Of a DNA stretch of 64,000 bases, positions 28,583 through 62,458 are shown piece by piece. This DNA comes from Botryococcus braunii (Eukaryota > Chlorophyta > Trebouxiophyceae): positions 37,501 through 101,500 of the forward strand of contig KV908428.1 in NCBI GenBank assembly GCA_002005505.1. The letters are read 5' to 3'. The position numbers and the translations under genes are program-made. Within the stretch, counting starts at the first letter, position 1, and every line of letters starts with the position of its first letter. The notes under the pieces were generated by a model that worked only from the letters and a program-made list of their open reading frames with translations, searched no databases and was not told where the DNA came from.

Positions 28583-29410
28583 GCATAAACATTAGGGATC
28601 CTACTCGTAGATCCCTCAGATTATTGAAAGGAAGATGGCACAGTTCGGAGGGTGGCACAGGAACTGCCTAAAAGAACTTTGCATAGGACAGTCTAAAACA
28701 GTATTTGGATGTGAGGCTACCCTGCATTAGATGAAAGAGAATTCAAAGAGGAAATCAAAAACGCGCTAACGAGAGTGCTCCTTCTCGAATCCGACCAGTC
28801 CGAGCTTGGTGTGCTCGTCTCCCGCTGTTCAGCCTTCACGGCGACAATTCTGCGGTAGCCGCTCAGTTTGCAGTGCAATCGCTCACACCGACCAGTCCTG
28901 CACTTGCCCAGTCACATCGATACATAAAACTTGGCTCACTTTTCCAGAATTTGGCAATGGCATCCTGGTACCCTACAGATGGCAAACCCAGATCTACAAG
29001 TACACCGACAATAACAGATATGCATATGTTAGATAGCAATCATTGCAGAGCTTCGAGAGCTTTATGTCACACCTGAAAGCCTTTTTTGATAGATAATGGC
29101 TGTGTATGTCAGGAGTCGCAACCATGGAGAGACAAGATCGTGGAAATTTGGGCTCTTTCGGCCCAAATGTCGAAGAGTCGACAACATGGCAAGCTTGACT
29201 GATCATAGTGTTACAACACAGTACAAACCAGGTAGCTCAAAAGCGGATGCAACAATAGAGACAGCCGGGAACAGTGGAAGCTTAAGGTGCCTTGTTTCAC
29301 GACGTTGGGACTTGCGGCGTGATTCAAAGAACGAGCGTCGTCCAGGCGAAGCACCAAACGTTACAGCGATGATATATGGATATCACGTTCCTCTCAAGTC
29401 ATGCTATCAC

Positions 29411-29559
29411 TGTGAATCTGCATCACGATCGTCCCTGAGGGACATGGCCCCGCCCTGGGGATCCCGCAGCAGCAGGGCCCCCAGGCAGTCTCCCTCATGG
29501 GGGATTGCTATCCTCACTTCTATCAATCCCCCTGAGATCTTGCCAAGGGGAACGCTCAT
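29411..29559 (-). CDS. Possible N-terminal exon of the cyclophilin gene
   Basis: The minus-strand frame starts with ATG at 29559 (MSVPLGKISGGLIEVRIAI) and is open to a GT donor at 29409-29410. It ends in phase 2, as needed by the acceptor before the first cyclophilin exon (AG then A GCA TTT at about 28582). It shows no clear signal or transit peptide. The phase match has a one-in-three chance of being accidental, so the exon may belong elsewhere. Confidence 0.35.
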
Positions 29560-29599
29560 CGAGTTCTTCCTTCCATGCTGGATTGTTTCCAAGCTAGGA

Positions 29600-30742
29600 T
29601 CTTAATAGTACTGCTCCCTTCCTGGCTGTAGTGATATGGCACCTCGCATCTGAAAGCAGTTTCCCCATTTGCACGTGCCTTTGTGTCTGAAGTGGACTGA
29701 TGCGACCTTTGGGAACATTATGACCCAGGCTTGAATGTCCAAGTTGGCCTGATCATGCATGTGGAACACTTCTTCCTGCTGGCCAGGTGTCCCCCATCAT
29801 GGCCGTTCCTGTTGACCTCAAAAGCATTGCTGGTGCATTTGCTTGTCGAACCGAGATTTAAGGAGAAGAGTGAAAAGATGTGGGTCTCAGGCCCCCGGTG
29901 CTCTAACCATGATTTGCCTGCATTCGGATGTACCGCATATTGCCCCTAGAATATGATTTCTAGAATTCTATGAAGTGAGGAAGAGTATATGTTGGAGGGT
30001 ATAAGTAACGATTAGAATGGTATGGGAATTATGAATAAGTCCGACTTCAGCGCTGGTGATATTTAAAGGGAAAAGTGGGTGTTTGTTTCAGGTTGAAAAA
30101 TCCATAGGTATATACGTACATACGCATAGCCAGCAACAGTGGCCATGTGTATACATATCTGCCGGCAGGCAGCACTGCAGTCACTTAATGTATCTGCTCA
30201 ACAAGAGGGCTTAAATGCGCTCAACAAGCAACAGCACGGCACCACAGAACCCAAAACTGTCGACAATTTGCAACCAGACCTCGTATGTTATTGTAAGTCA
30301 TAACACCTTTGTCATGGCATGCACGTGTAGTAGCCACCACTAACTGGCAGCCTGTCAGTGGTACTGTGTCACAGTCTGTGTGGTAGTTGCCAGCCAAACA
30401 CCGAAAAAAACATGTAGTAATACTACTAGTATCATACTGTATAAAACTACTAGTAGTATGCATCATGCTGTATGCTGGATGATACACGTGCCACGCCGCG
30501 GAGTCTAGCCGATTGACGCCCCCCGAACTCATGCCACAAGTTTGAATTTCTGCATAGGGACTTCCGAGTGCAAAGCAATACGGTCACGATAAGGGCTCCC
30601 AAAATAGAGACGCAACCGCTCTGCAACACAAGGCACATTGCAAGGCAAAAGGTCTCGTTTGCAAGGTAATTTCAAATAAACAAGTGACAGACTGGACTGA
30701 AATTGTCAACCTCTCGGACAATCCTTGGCCGAACGTCCAGAG
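29600..30742. other. Intergenic region between divergent genes
   Basis: No coding frame recognised. The cyclophilin gene (minus) and the 5'-nucleotidase gene (plus) diverge from this interval, so it should hold both promoters. No specific promoter motif is assignable. It contains the inverted repeat at 30420-30459. Confidence 0.5.
30420..30459. repeat. 12-bp inverted repeat between divergent genes
   Basis: ATACTACTAGTA at 30420-30431 and its exact reverse complement at 30448-30459 are separated by 16 bp. It could form a cruciform or a dimeric binding site. No function can be assigned. Confidence 0.9.
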
Positions 30743-45172
<14,430 letters not shown>

Positions 45173-46560
45173 GCTGTGTAGGACCCACTTACATCAATTA
45201 TATACCGTACCGGTAATTGTTGACCATTATCCTTAGTTTGACCATACGGAAGGTCGCATTAATTTTCCCCTGCCTAGTGGGAAATAGCATTATTCTCAAT
45301 TTTTAAGATACATGTTTTTGGAATTTTCCGGTCAATGCTTACCGTCGGTAGGGTTAGTTAAAATGTGTGAAGCCGGCGTGCGTCACGATGCAAAGAAAGA
45401 AGGAATAATGGAATCCGGTCCCAGACTTTGGGTAGCGAATCCGGACCACGTGATATGTTGTCGGCGGAGAAGACTCAATTCCAGTCCCAGGCTCAGGTAT
45501 GAACGCGAACCCAATTTTGGTTCCAGCTTTTTTGTTTTGGGGGGGGGGGGGTGAGCACTTCACCTCTTTCTTGCCCCAGAAGAGAAGGCTATGATGCGTT
45601 TAACCTTGAGCAAGAAGGCATCTATTTTTTTTGCAACCAGAGGAAAACCTGTAAAGCTTGTTCTCTACTTATCAAATTTGACGAGTAGTTGGAGAGATGG
45701 GTCGAGGGAATCGCTTGCTTCCAAGCTTCCTTTGCATAACTCCAAGATTCCCTCAGATGCCAAGAGTTGTTTGGTACGCGCTGGTGAGTACTTAGAACAT
45801 TAGACGGCTCCTTCTAGGCCAGGTGAATCGCCAAGCACCACCAATGCAGGTCACTATGAAACCCTAGAGTAGCATGCTTCAAAGCTATTGAAGAGATCCT
45901 TAGATATATGCCAGGGCTTTGAATACCTTTGAAGCAATCAGTAGACGTACATAGGAAAATGACAAACCCGGTCGGTATTCAACTGCCCTGACTGGTTCCA
46001 ACAAACTTTGCGCCTCTGTCCAAGAGTATATTTGCTTATCACTGTGGAGTTACTTGTTCTGCCAGTACGTCGTTACTGTGCACATGTGGAGTAACTCGTT
46101 CTGCCAGTAGTGCACGTGATTTGAACGTAAGCCCATCATCCGTGGGCCTCCAGGTGCCCTTAGAAAAACGCGGCCCATCCTTTAGGCATTGCGCCAGTCA
46201 TTGATGCAAGGTAGGCGAAACAAATTTCCTGTGTGACAACATGCATGGGGTTGAATATGAAAACAACCTCCAGAGTTTCTGACAGGCATGCATATGCACT
46301 TACATACTGTTAGTCATTCATGAACTTATTTTTGCACCCTAAAGCTAAAGTGTCGGGTCACCAGTATGATTGACTTCAGTACCATAAGTATTATTACATA
46401 TACAAACTTAATGATACGTACATAGGTGCTATAGTCAACACTAAACTACATCTCAGGGGCTGTAGCATTGCTGGACGGGGCTTTTAAAGCTATACTTTTG
46501 CCGTCCTGGTGACCCAGGGACTTCCAAAATCAGAAAAGATAGGCTTCATTAGAGCATGAG

Positions 46561-46650
46561 GACCTCGTGTGGTTCTCTACGCACCGGCGGGTGAGCTTCA
46601 CGATTGCTCAGGCCGTGGGGCGCCAGCTGGCTGCGCGGCTCGCTTATGGG
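46561..46650 (+). CDS. Unrecognised plus-strand exon candidate
   Basis: After CATGAG at 46555-46560 a frame reads DLVWFSTHRRVSFTIAQAVG and continues to about 46650, before a G run. Composition looks coding, but no clear donor follows and no family is recognised. Confidence 0.25.
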
Positions 46651-46782
46651 GGGGGGGGTTGCTGTGCGAGTTTAGGGTTGGGGCATGGATTTGCTTGGGG
46701 ATGGTGCGGGAGGTTTGACTTCCTCTTATGTAATCGAAAAGATACAGTCTTGAAGCGTTTCTGCTTTTGGCGTCACATGCAG

Positions 46783-47397
46783 TGATGGCGCGACGGCAGC
46801 GTCAGCTCGTAGCCTGTGGGGAAACCGTCCACGCTATAACGTTTCCAGGAACAACACACAGCACTCTCCAACAGTAGAGGTTGGCCAAGGATACCAACAT
46901 GGTTCGGACAAGTCTTACATATGATGTTATCTGCTTTCACTCTTGCTAAAGACCATGTGACACTACGCCTTGCCTGATAGCAGAATTTAGCACCAACGAG
47001 GCCTTGCGATGTCTACTTTACGTCACTAGAATACAGTAATAGTTCATCAGTGACTCAGCAAGGTCTCTTTCTGATGTTTGCACAATGAAATTATCTTACC
47101 TCCACTACGGTGGACTTTTAACATAAGTCTCGATAAGGTCAAACATTCAGTGCGCTCCTGTCATGCAAACTAATCAATGCGCACAGCAGTAGTATCTACC
47201 TGGTCTGAATGTTTGAGCACAATCATATCATCAACGTCTTTGAGAATCCTAAATACACCTGCAGTGATGGCACGACGGCAGCTTCAGCTTGTAGCCTGTG
47301 GGAAAAACCTTCCACGCTACAACGTTTCCAGGAACAACACACAGCACTCTCCAACAGTAGAGGTTGGCCAAGGATACCATGCTTCGGACAAGTACCG
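46783..47397. repeat. 130-bp direct duplication, copies 480 bp apart
   Basis: The segment at about 46783-46914 (from AGTGATGGCGCGACGGCAGC) recurs at about 47263-47397 with roughly 90 percent identity; the second halves are nearly identical. The coordinates enclose both copies and the spacer. Confidence 0.92.
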
Positions 47398-48789
47398 AGC
47401 CATTCCGGGCTGCCTAGGGATGGCTCGGACTGCAGGGTTCCTAGAGTACTGCCATACGTAATGTCTATTGAGATCGCATACTGTACAAGTCATGTGTTAT
47501 GTCATTGAGGTACGAGAAAGATATATACCGTTCATAAAGCCTATAGTTTACACCGCTGTTGATGGCATGTGACAGGGGATGTCACTGAGCACAGTGTTGT
47601 CCAATTCATTCAACAGGTCTCTAGCAGTTGAGGCAGTATGCTTTTACTTGAAAAGCTTCAGCATTGCGAAATGCCGGGAAACTAATAACCGTGTTCCCTC
47701 TGTGAGTATCACTTACTGTAGGCATCCCAGACCTAGAGTACTCAGCAGTTTCCTCTGTACATAACCCAGTACTACAGAGGCACTGCATCCGATACGATGG
47801 GATATGCCAACCCATGACGCAATACTTGTTTTCAGGAATCTCTAGGATTCCACAATTACTCCAGCTGCTAGCTAGAGGCCGGAGTTGTGTCTTGGATAAT
47901 AGACACTGCACCGACTGGTGGACAGTTGTCCTTCACTCACTCCAGAGCACAGCGTTGCATAATAAACTTATCTAGACCGTTCCATTGGACTCAAGTGGTG
48001 AGTCCCTGTGAACAAAGCCAACAGGCTAGCTAGCTGCAGTTAGGATTACTCCAACGAGCAATTACTGGATTTAGGGTTTGGGAATTAGGGATTTATTACC
48101 AGATCCGGGTGTGTGCCTGATTCTTTCATCGTCGACTCCAATATACAGTACACAACACCATTTCTGTGAATGACATTGCATTGGACTGTCACCAATGATT
48201 TTGCTTGGCAGCTTTGTGATTAGTTCTTTCAGATCTCATGGGCTTCAGGGCTACAATGCCATGGAGCAGGTTACTTGGGCTGCTCCCTATCGGGCAAGGT
48301 GTAAGAATTGCATCCCAGTCATGTGTCCCTCATCCAGGGATAGAATTTGGATTTTGAGGGCTTAGAACAAAGGGGGAAACTTAAGTCTAATATATCCTCA
48401 TCCAGTTTGCTTTTAAATATCCATATTTGCTCATATATGGGGCTGAACTCTCCGAATTCCCAGGCCCTCACCTGGTAACAGCTATGGAAGCTAAACCCAC
48501 CAGACTAATTTTTTCCATAGCATGCTCCTGAAAAGTTGTGAACACTCTGTTTTATTGCTTTGAATAGTGCTGAAGGGGTTCGAACCACACTGTCCAACAA
48601 GATCCAAAGATCTTTTAGGAGAGTTTACGCGTGTCCCGTCCAAAACTTACAGCAATTCTCAATTGGTGCAACGAATATGAAGTTATTATGTTGTCAGTCA
48701 AATTGAAGGCAAACATGTTTTGGTACTCTTCTCTTGCCGTATCTTCCTTTTTCTTTTGCATCCCTCTTGCCGTACACCCGTGGTTGGAG

Positions 48790-48899
48790 ATCTCCTCGTG
48801 GTTGACGGTATGGTCGACGACCGTACCGGCACAATGCGCACCCTTGTCGCCCCGGGTCCCAAATACGTCAGACGAGGTGCCAGGGGGTTCCGAGTATAA
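48790..48899 (+). CDS. Possible C-terminal exon of an unknown protein
   Basis: A pyrimidine-rich stretch (48727-48772) precedes an AG, and the frame reads DLLVVDGMVDDRTGTMRTLV, then APGPKYVRRGARGFRV and a TAA stop at 48897-48899. Residue use looks like a real protein end. No family recognised and no upstream exon in a matching phase. Confidence 0.3.
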
Positions 48900-49029
48900 T
48901 GAAAATCAATGTATATATTTTGAAGTTCTTTCTGGTACACACGGTGATTGACTGGTGGGGATCATCCATGTGGTGTAGAGGGTTTACGTTTTCGATGCAG
49001 TGACGTAAGGTTGCAAGGGCCTCATACAG

Positions 49030-49158
49030 AGGTGCTGTACACGAACCAAATGTGCAGTCCCTCTGCCAAGAAAAGTAGTGGCATACCCCTCAACTGGTTG
49101 GGGATTGGGTTGGCGACAGGGATCGTACTGGCTTATTTCCTCGCCGAGTGGTCAAGGT
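49030..49158 (+). CDS. Possible exon encoding a membrane span
   Basis: The frame contains NQMCSPSAKKSSGIPLNWL followed by a hydrophobic segment GIGLATGIVLAYFLAEW and ends at AAG|gtagtt. A tail-anchor-like segment is possible. No other evidence supports it. Confidence 0.25.
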
Positions 49159-49811
49159 AGTTCCCGTCGCTCGCGGATCATTACACGCCCTTTGTACCAA
49201 CCTATGAGATTGAAAGCTGAACATGTTTGGAAGTTTCAACCTTCTCCATGTTGTGCATTGCTTAAGGACTTATGGCATGCCGGTAGGCGGAGGGGAAGGA
49301 GAACTCCATATGCACGCTGTTTCCTTGCACTGCATTCCATTCTATCCTTATAGAATGATTACTATCTTGCGTGCTAAAGAGTGGCAATGATATCTGATTG
49401 TCCTCGTGGGAGTTTATGAAATGTTCTGAAGCACGCATGTGGGATTCCGTCCAAGGCAGTAACTGCTGGAGAACATATCGTTTAAGGCAATCCGTGTCAC
49501 CTGGCCGAAGAGTAGTATTGCTAGGCTCAGTAAACTTGTAACACAGTTCATTCAAGGGAACAATTGGAGATAGTGACAGTCGGAAAGAAAGGACAAGGGC
49601 CTCGGATAAGATGGTGCCTACAGGGCTTGTTAGAGCTGAAAAACAGCCCGTTTTGAAGCAAATTTCCTTCGTAAGCGTCCGTAATCTCCGCACTCCAGAA
49701 AGGCAAGGAGGGTTCATTATTATCCATTGGCCAAGGCGAAGAACATGCCGGACTACCTCTTCGACTGCAAGGCCGCACAAACGTGATGAGAAGTTCATGG
49801 TGGGATTGCAG

Positions 49812-57182
<7,371 letters not shown>

Positions 57183-57206
57183 TTGCAATTGTAATGCGTT
57201 TAAGTT

Positions 57207-57230
57207 GGAGCTGTGACACCTGTCACAGCT
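57207..57230. repeat. Perfect 11-bp inverted repeat just after the PfkB stop
   Basis: GAGCTGTGACA at 57207-57217, a 2-nt spacer, and its exact reverse complement at 57220-57230. It starts 25 bp after the PfkB stop codon and so lies in the 3' untranslated region if transcribed. Confidence 0.9.
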
Positions 57231-57779
57231 CGGCCAATTGTATTCTGGCTTATCCCAACCCCAGGCTGAGCTGTGAATTCCCGCCGCACTGCAATTTCAT
57301 TCCTCTGAACTCCCACTGCATTGCAATCTCATTGAGGCCAAAGCCAGAGGATATGCCCAGCGCTTCGTGGAATATCTGCAGTTAGTAGCTGTCTTCTAGC
57401 CTCATCAGGGTTCTCAGGATTAATGTTCTCCGATGAAGGATTAAGGCAGAGGATTTCGGAACCGTGTCTGGCTTCAAAAAGGATGTGTTGTCAGATCAGT
57501 CAACTCAGATCGAGTGGGTTACAGAATGACCAGACAACCCATTCCAAGGGCAAATGCTTGCAATCAGCCCCAATGCAGTGGGTTGCAGAATGACCCCGCC
57601 CCTCAAGCCCAGTGCCCTCGAGAGGGGATTCCTTCGGCTGGGCCCCTCTCAGCTGGCTTGGTCAGAACAGGCTTAAATAGACGTGAGTAGTTCCCTCCAT
57701 TTTTTTCCAGCGTGGAGGCTGATGTGGTTGCTGGATGGATGGTCTCTGGGAGCTCATCGTGGGAGAATCCCATCGTGAA

Positions 57780-60060
57780 TGGCTGTTTTTGAGGTCATCC
57801 TGAGAATCCTCTTGGATTCATCATTATTAATTAACAGCCCGGACGTCGATGTGAAGGGTCGCCTGGTGAGTTGCCTTGACGGTCCTCAGGCGGGTCATTT
57901 TGGAGGTTATCACATGCTTCAGCCAGCGCTTAAAAGCTTTCAAGAAATTTCATGGGAGGTTCTTATGCAAGTCATCCTGAATCTTGAGGGTCACCTTGGC
58001 AGTCATCTGGCGGGGTACATTATGGGGTTCATGGCCACCATGCGTGGCATCCTGTGGGTCATCTTGGTGGTCCTCATCTTGGGCGTGCATGTGGCGAACC
58101 TCATGCCACTCATCTTGTGGGTCATCTAACCGGTCCTCATTGCGGGTGGTCACTCTGGGGTTTCATGTGGTCAACCTCCTGATAACGCCATTCATCTTGT
58201 GGGTCATCTTGGCGGCTCTTGTGCAAGTCGTCTTGGCGGTTCTCATGCATGTTGTCTTGGCGGTCTTCATGCAAGTCATTGTTTGGGTCATCTTTGCGTT
58301 CCTTGTGCAAGTCCTCTTGGTGGTCTTCATGCAAGTCATATTTTGGGTCATCTTTGGCGGTCCTCATGCAAGTCCTCTGGCGGTCTCCGTGCGAGTCATC
58401 TTGCCTTTCGTCACGGAGTCAACTTGCTGTCCCTCATGCGAGTCGTGCTTGGGGTCATTTTGGGGGCCACCTTGGCGGTCCAAATGGGAGTCATCTCGAA
58501 AGTTTACCACCTGGAGCATCTTGGAGGTTATCTTAGCGGTCCTGCTGGCAATCAACTTTACAACCTGGAGCATCTTGGAGTTTATGTTGGTGGTCCTCAT
58601 GGGATTTTTCTCTGAAGTTTACCTCCTGGAGCATCTTGGAGTTTATCTTGGCGGTCCTTGGCGGAGTCATCTTTAAAATGTACCATCTGGAGCATCTTGG
58701 AGGTTATCTTGGAGGTGCTTATGGGAGTCATCTTTAGAGTCTACCACCTGGAGCATCTTGGAGGTTATCTTGGTGGTCCTCGTGGGAATTATCTTTACAC
58801 TGTACCATCTGGAGCATCTTCAGAAGGAAAAATGGAATATATCAGTCTCATCTTGGAGGTTTTGTTGGTCCCCACGATTGAGTATAAGGCAACCATCTGG
58901 AGCGTTTCGGAGGTTACCTTGGCGGTCCTCACGCGAGTCATCTTGGTGGTCACTGCATGCTTCTTTCGAACTCAGTTTTGAGGTCCTCCTCATGCAAGTC
59001 GGTTTGGGAGGTCGCCACGTGAGGCTTCTTGAATCTCAACTACTTATGGTCTCACTCGAGTTGTCTTGGGGCTCACCACGTGAGGCATCTTTGACGTCAA
59101 ATTATGAGGTCCTCTCTTGAGTCGCTTTGCGGGTCGCCACGAGCGGCAACTTTAGAACGGCATCTTGGGGAAAAAAACCTTGGCAGTCACTTGGTGGTTC
59201 TCATGCGGGTCAACCCGACTGGAGGTCACCAGGAGGAGCTTCGTGGGTTGTCTTGGATGCCCTCGAGTGAGTCACCTTAGGGGTGACTGGCGGCATCTTG
59301 GGGGTCATTGTGGAGGTGTTCGTGGATGTACTGGCGGGATACGTTCTTGGGGTCTTCCTCAGGGGTATAGAAGTATCTGCTCTTTGTACAGTTTACCTAG
59401 CAACAGTCAAATGGATCTCATCCCCTCCGTCAGGTTGGCCGTTGTCGTTGAGGCCAAGACGTGAGGGGTTAAAGGGCTCACCAGATAACGCAAATTGGAA
59501 GTCATCCCATAAGTTATCCCACAGGCCACGACTGGGTGGTCCTGGAACTTGTCACACGAGGCTTTTGGAAGGGGTCGCAACTTTTGGTATCTTTTTCTTT
59601 TTACTTCTTTGTTTTTTCTTTTTTTTCCCCTCGTTTTTTGTGGAGGACGGGGGAGAGGAGGGGACGGGGGGCGGGGGAGCTTTGCTGTATCCCTATGCGA
59701 GGAATCTTGGAGGGTTGTCAGCCTTGTTCTTCGGCACAGAAAAAGTGATGTTTGTCGCATCCGCGTTCATTGCACTCTTTGGTGGTCAACCTGGGAGGTT
59801 GCGCGAAAGTTCTTTTGGAGGTCGCCGCGTGGGTATCCTTGGAAGTTTGTCACGTGAAGTCCATTTGGAGGCCACCGTTTGGTATGCTTGAAAGTTTGCC
59901 ACTTGAAGTCCAATTGGAGGTCGCTGCGTGGGTATCCTTGGAAGCTTCCTAAGTTTGTCACGTGAAGTCCATTTGAAGGTCTGCGCGTGGGTCACCTTGG
60001 AGGTCACCGCCTGAATCATCTTGCAGGTCATCTTATCTGAGGTGTAAGATCTTACCTGAG
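57780..60060. repeat. Long degenerate minisatellite region
   Basis: About 2.2 kb of imperfect units built from ATCTTGGAGGTTATCTTGG, GCGGTCCTCATGCAAGTC and related phrases. The period varies from about 24 to 60 bp. Units are clearest at 58180-58400 (about 30 bp) and 58490-58800 (about 60 bp). Sparser copies with GTCGCC.CGTGGG continue to about 60020. The long frames here are repeat artefacts. Confidence 0.85.
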
Positions 60061-60839
60061 GTGTGAGGAAAGGCCCATCCTGGCCCGAGCTAGCCATAAA
60101 GGTGTGCCCTCCTGTTTTGATTGGCTGGTACGCACTGTTGGCGGTGCAAGGTGGACCATGGTGCAAGGTGTACCACGGTAGCTATACGCGTAGCCGACTA
60201 CATACTTATGGCTCTACCGGTGAGTAAGTCAGAGAAGTTCTTGATGTAGCATCAGAAGATGGGGTTGCTGAATGTCAGAGTTATTGAGAGACCCTGGTGA
60301 TAGTTGTGATGGCCATTTTAGGGGGATTTTCTGTGATTGTAGTCCTGCATTTGGGGCCGGAACTTGTTTACGTGAGAGTGCGTTTTGTTCTTTTTTATCC
60401 GTCATACTGTGGCCATGCTGGCCGCGTCGCCATGCATGGCCACAGGATGCATGCCAGGCCATGCTGCATGCCAGGCCATGCTGGCCGCGTGGTTTCTGTT
60501 TGTGTAGTCCTAGCTATCCGCTCTCCTGCCGTGGCGCAAGAAGTGAAAAGAAAGTCGCAGGGTTTCGGTTAGGACATGCTGCAGAGCGTATGAACCGCGC
60601 AAGTTGCGATTGCCGAACTCCGCAGCTTATTGGGACTGACAAAGCTTCAGCCCTGCTTGCACATGTGAGGCTGGCCGCGAATTTTTAACCCGGCTGGGCA
60701 AGGCGCCTTTCAGTAGTACGTAGTCGTGGAAGCTACGCAAATTGTGTCGGGCTGCCTCATATCCAACCCGTACCCAATTTGGTAAGCTCATGTCCATTGG
60801 TCCGTGCCGTTAGAATTTCCAAGTAGCACCCATTAGTAC
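60060..60839. other. Region without a recognisable gene
   Basis: No supported frame. It contains a local duplication around CATGCTGGCCGCGT..GCATGCCAGGCC at 60413-60490. Confidence 0.5.
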
Positions 60840-62375
60840 TCATTTCCCATTAGTAAGTTGGTAAGTTCGGGTTACTAGCCCAGCCGTCCCTGTGATCAGC
60901 AGCTTCGATGTACCCCCGGGTGCAGCTGTGTGCTTATTGATGTAAGCTTGCATTCTTCGGAGTGTTGGCCTTCTGAGTCCTTGTGACCGGGCATGCCAGA
61001 GGGGGAGGGGCATGCCAAAGTGGGGAAGTCCCTGCAATGCGTCTGGGTCACCCCCTTTTTCCTGGCGTGCTCTCATATGGGTGCTCATACTAGGCCCAGC
61101 AGTATCTTCAATTTGCTGGCGGTACCCCCCCCCTTTGAGTAACCCTCTATTTCCCTTTTTATGGTTGCAGGACTTCAGAAGGGCTTTAGGACGCCCTTTT
61201 GTCTTTGCGGCGCCCATCTCAAAATGGGTACGTCATTTGGAGATGCTGGGTACTCGCAGCTGACGCATGAGGGGTAAGGCTTTGAAGCTGGCAGAAGGCA
61301 TCGAAAGTGAGTGTGACAGTCATTCCGCCCTTTACGATTACAGTTAAGAATGCAGATATCTGACCTTCAGAGGGCTATGCTGGTGAATACTATCCAGCTG
61401 CTCCTCCACACTCCCGTCGCAGTGGATGGTGGTGTCTCCACTGCTGATGTGAAGGTTCAATTCTCGCTCAGCAAAAAGCTCGGGAATCGACATTTTAATC
61501 AGTGCTAACAGGATAATCGTCCTTCCTGGTCCCATTGAGGACCGGGGGTAGCCCGGGGTGGTTTGGGAAGATGAGCATCAGCTGATCTGCCTGAAACTAC
61601 ATGGCTGTTCTGGCCCAGCGTCTGCTGGTCCTACTGTGTTGTAACTAGATTCACTTAGTTGTTGTTACAACTAGCTTCACGGTGCTGGTTCGTAGTTTGA
61701 AATCCTACTAACGCTGCTAGGATCCCTGCCTTGGGAGCTGGGGTATGTCGTTGGCCGGGTCATACAATCACTGGCAGGTAAGGGCTGGCAGTCGACTGCA
61801 ACATCCTGGACTGTCCCCAAAACTGCCTTGCAAGTGCCCCCTTGCAAGTGCCCCACGTGGGTGTACCTCCCAGTCTGCGAATGGTGCCATGTTGAACCAC
61901 GTGCTGCACTTCTCCATGCCCAGGGCCGTTATTACCCCAAGAACTTCTTTTGCCAACATCGGAGGAAAGATGATTCCGAATAACTTATATATTTCGGAAT
62001 AAGCTGGGTGGGGCAATCAGTGCAGCTCCACAATGTCACCTGACCGGGCCGTGCCCCAGGGGCAAGCTGCGTCACATTAGCCAGGGGCACATGCACTCGT
62101 ACAACACATGTCGGAAAGCGGCTTAGGACAGTGAGCGGAGAGACACGTCTGATCTGACAGGTGCTCGAGCCCCCCCCCCCCCCCGGGTCCCCTCCCGCCC
62201 TCCCCTGCGCATGCGCGAGCCTGCTCTTGCTTACGGCCCTTCCCCCCTCCTCTCTCCCTCCCATCCCCCCACCCCGACCACAAGTACTTGAATCACCATG
62301 ATCAATAATTTGCATACCAAGGACGACGGATGATACATGAGTATGAAAGAACGGACACATACCGAGACACAGACA

Positions 62376-62458
<83 letters not shown>

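Larger units (their letters stand above)
45173..49811. other. Region with only weak exon candidates
   Basis: This interval separates the 5'-nucleotidase stop (45170-45172) from the first recognisable PfkB exon. Unlike the introns it has no long microsatellites. It contains a 130-bp duplication and three plus-strand exon candidates, described separately. The first exon of the PfkB gene must lie here but is not identified. A 224-residue open frame on the minus strand at 49262-49936 overlaps the PfkB exon and is probably chance. Confidence 0.45.

Noticed and set aside
62045..62155. Minus-strand exon candidate (TVLSRFPTCVVRVHVPLANV)
   Set aside because: It has good splice signals, but it lies only about 40 bp upstream of the candidate 61867-62003 and ends in the wrong phase, so both cannot be in one transcript.
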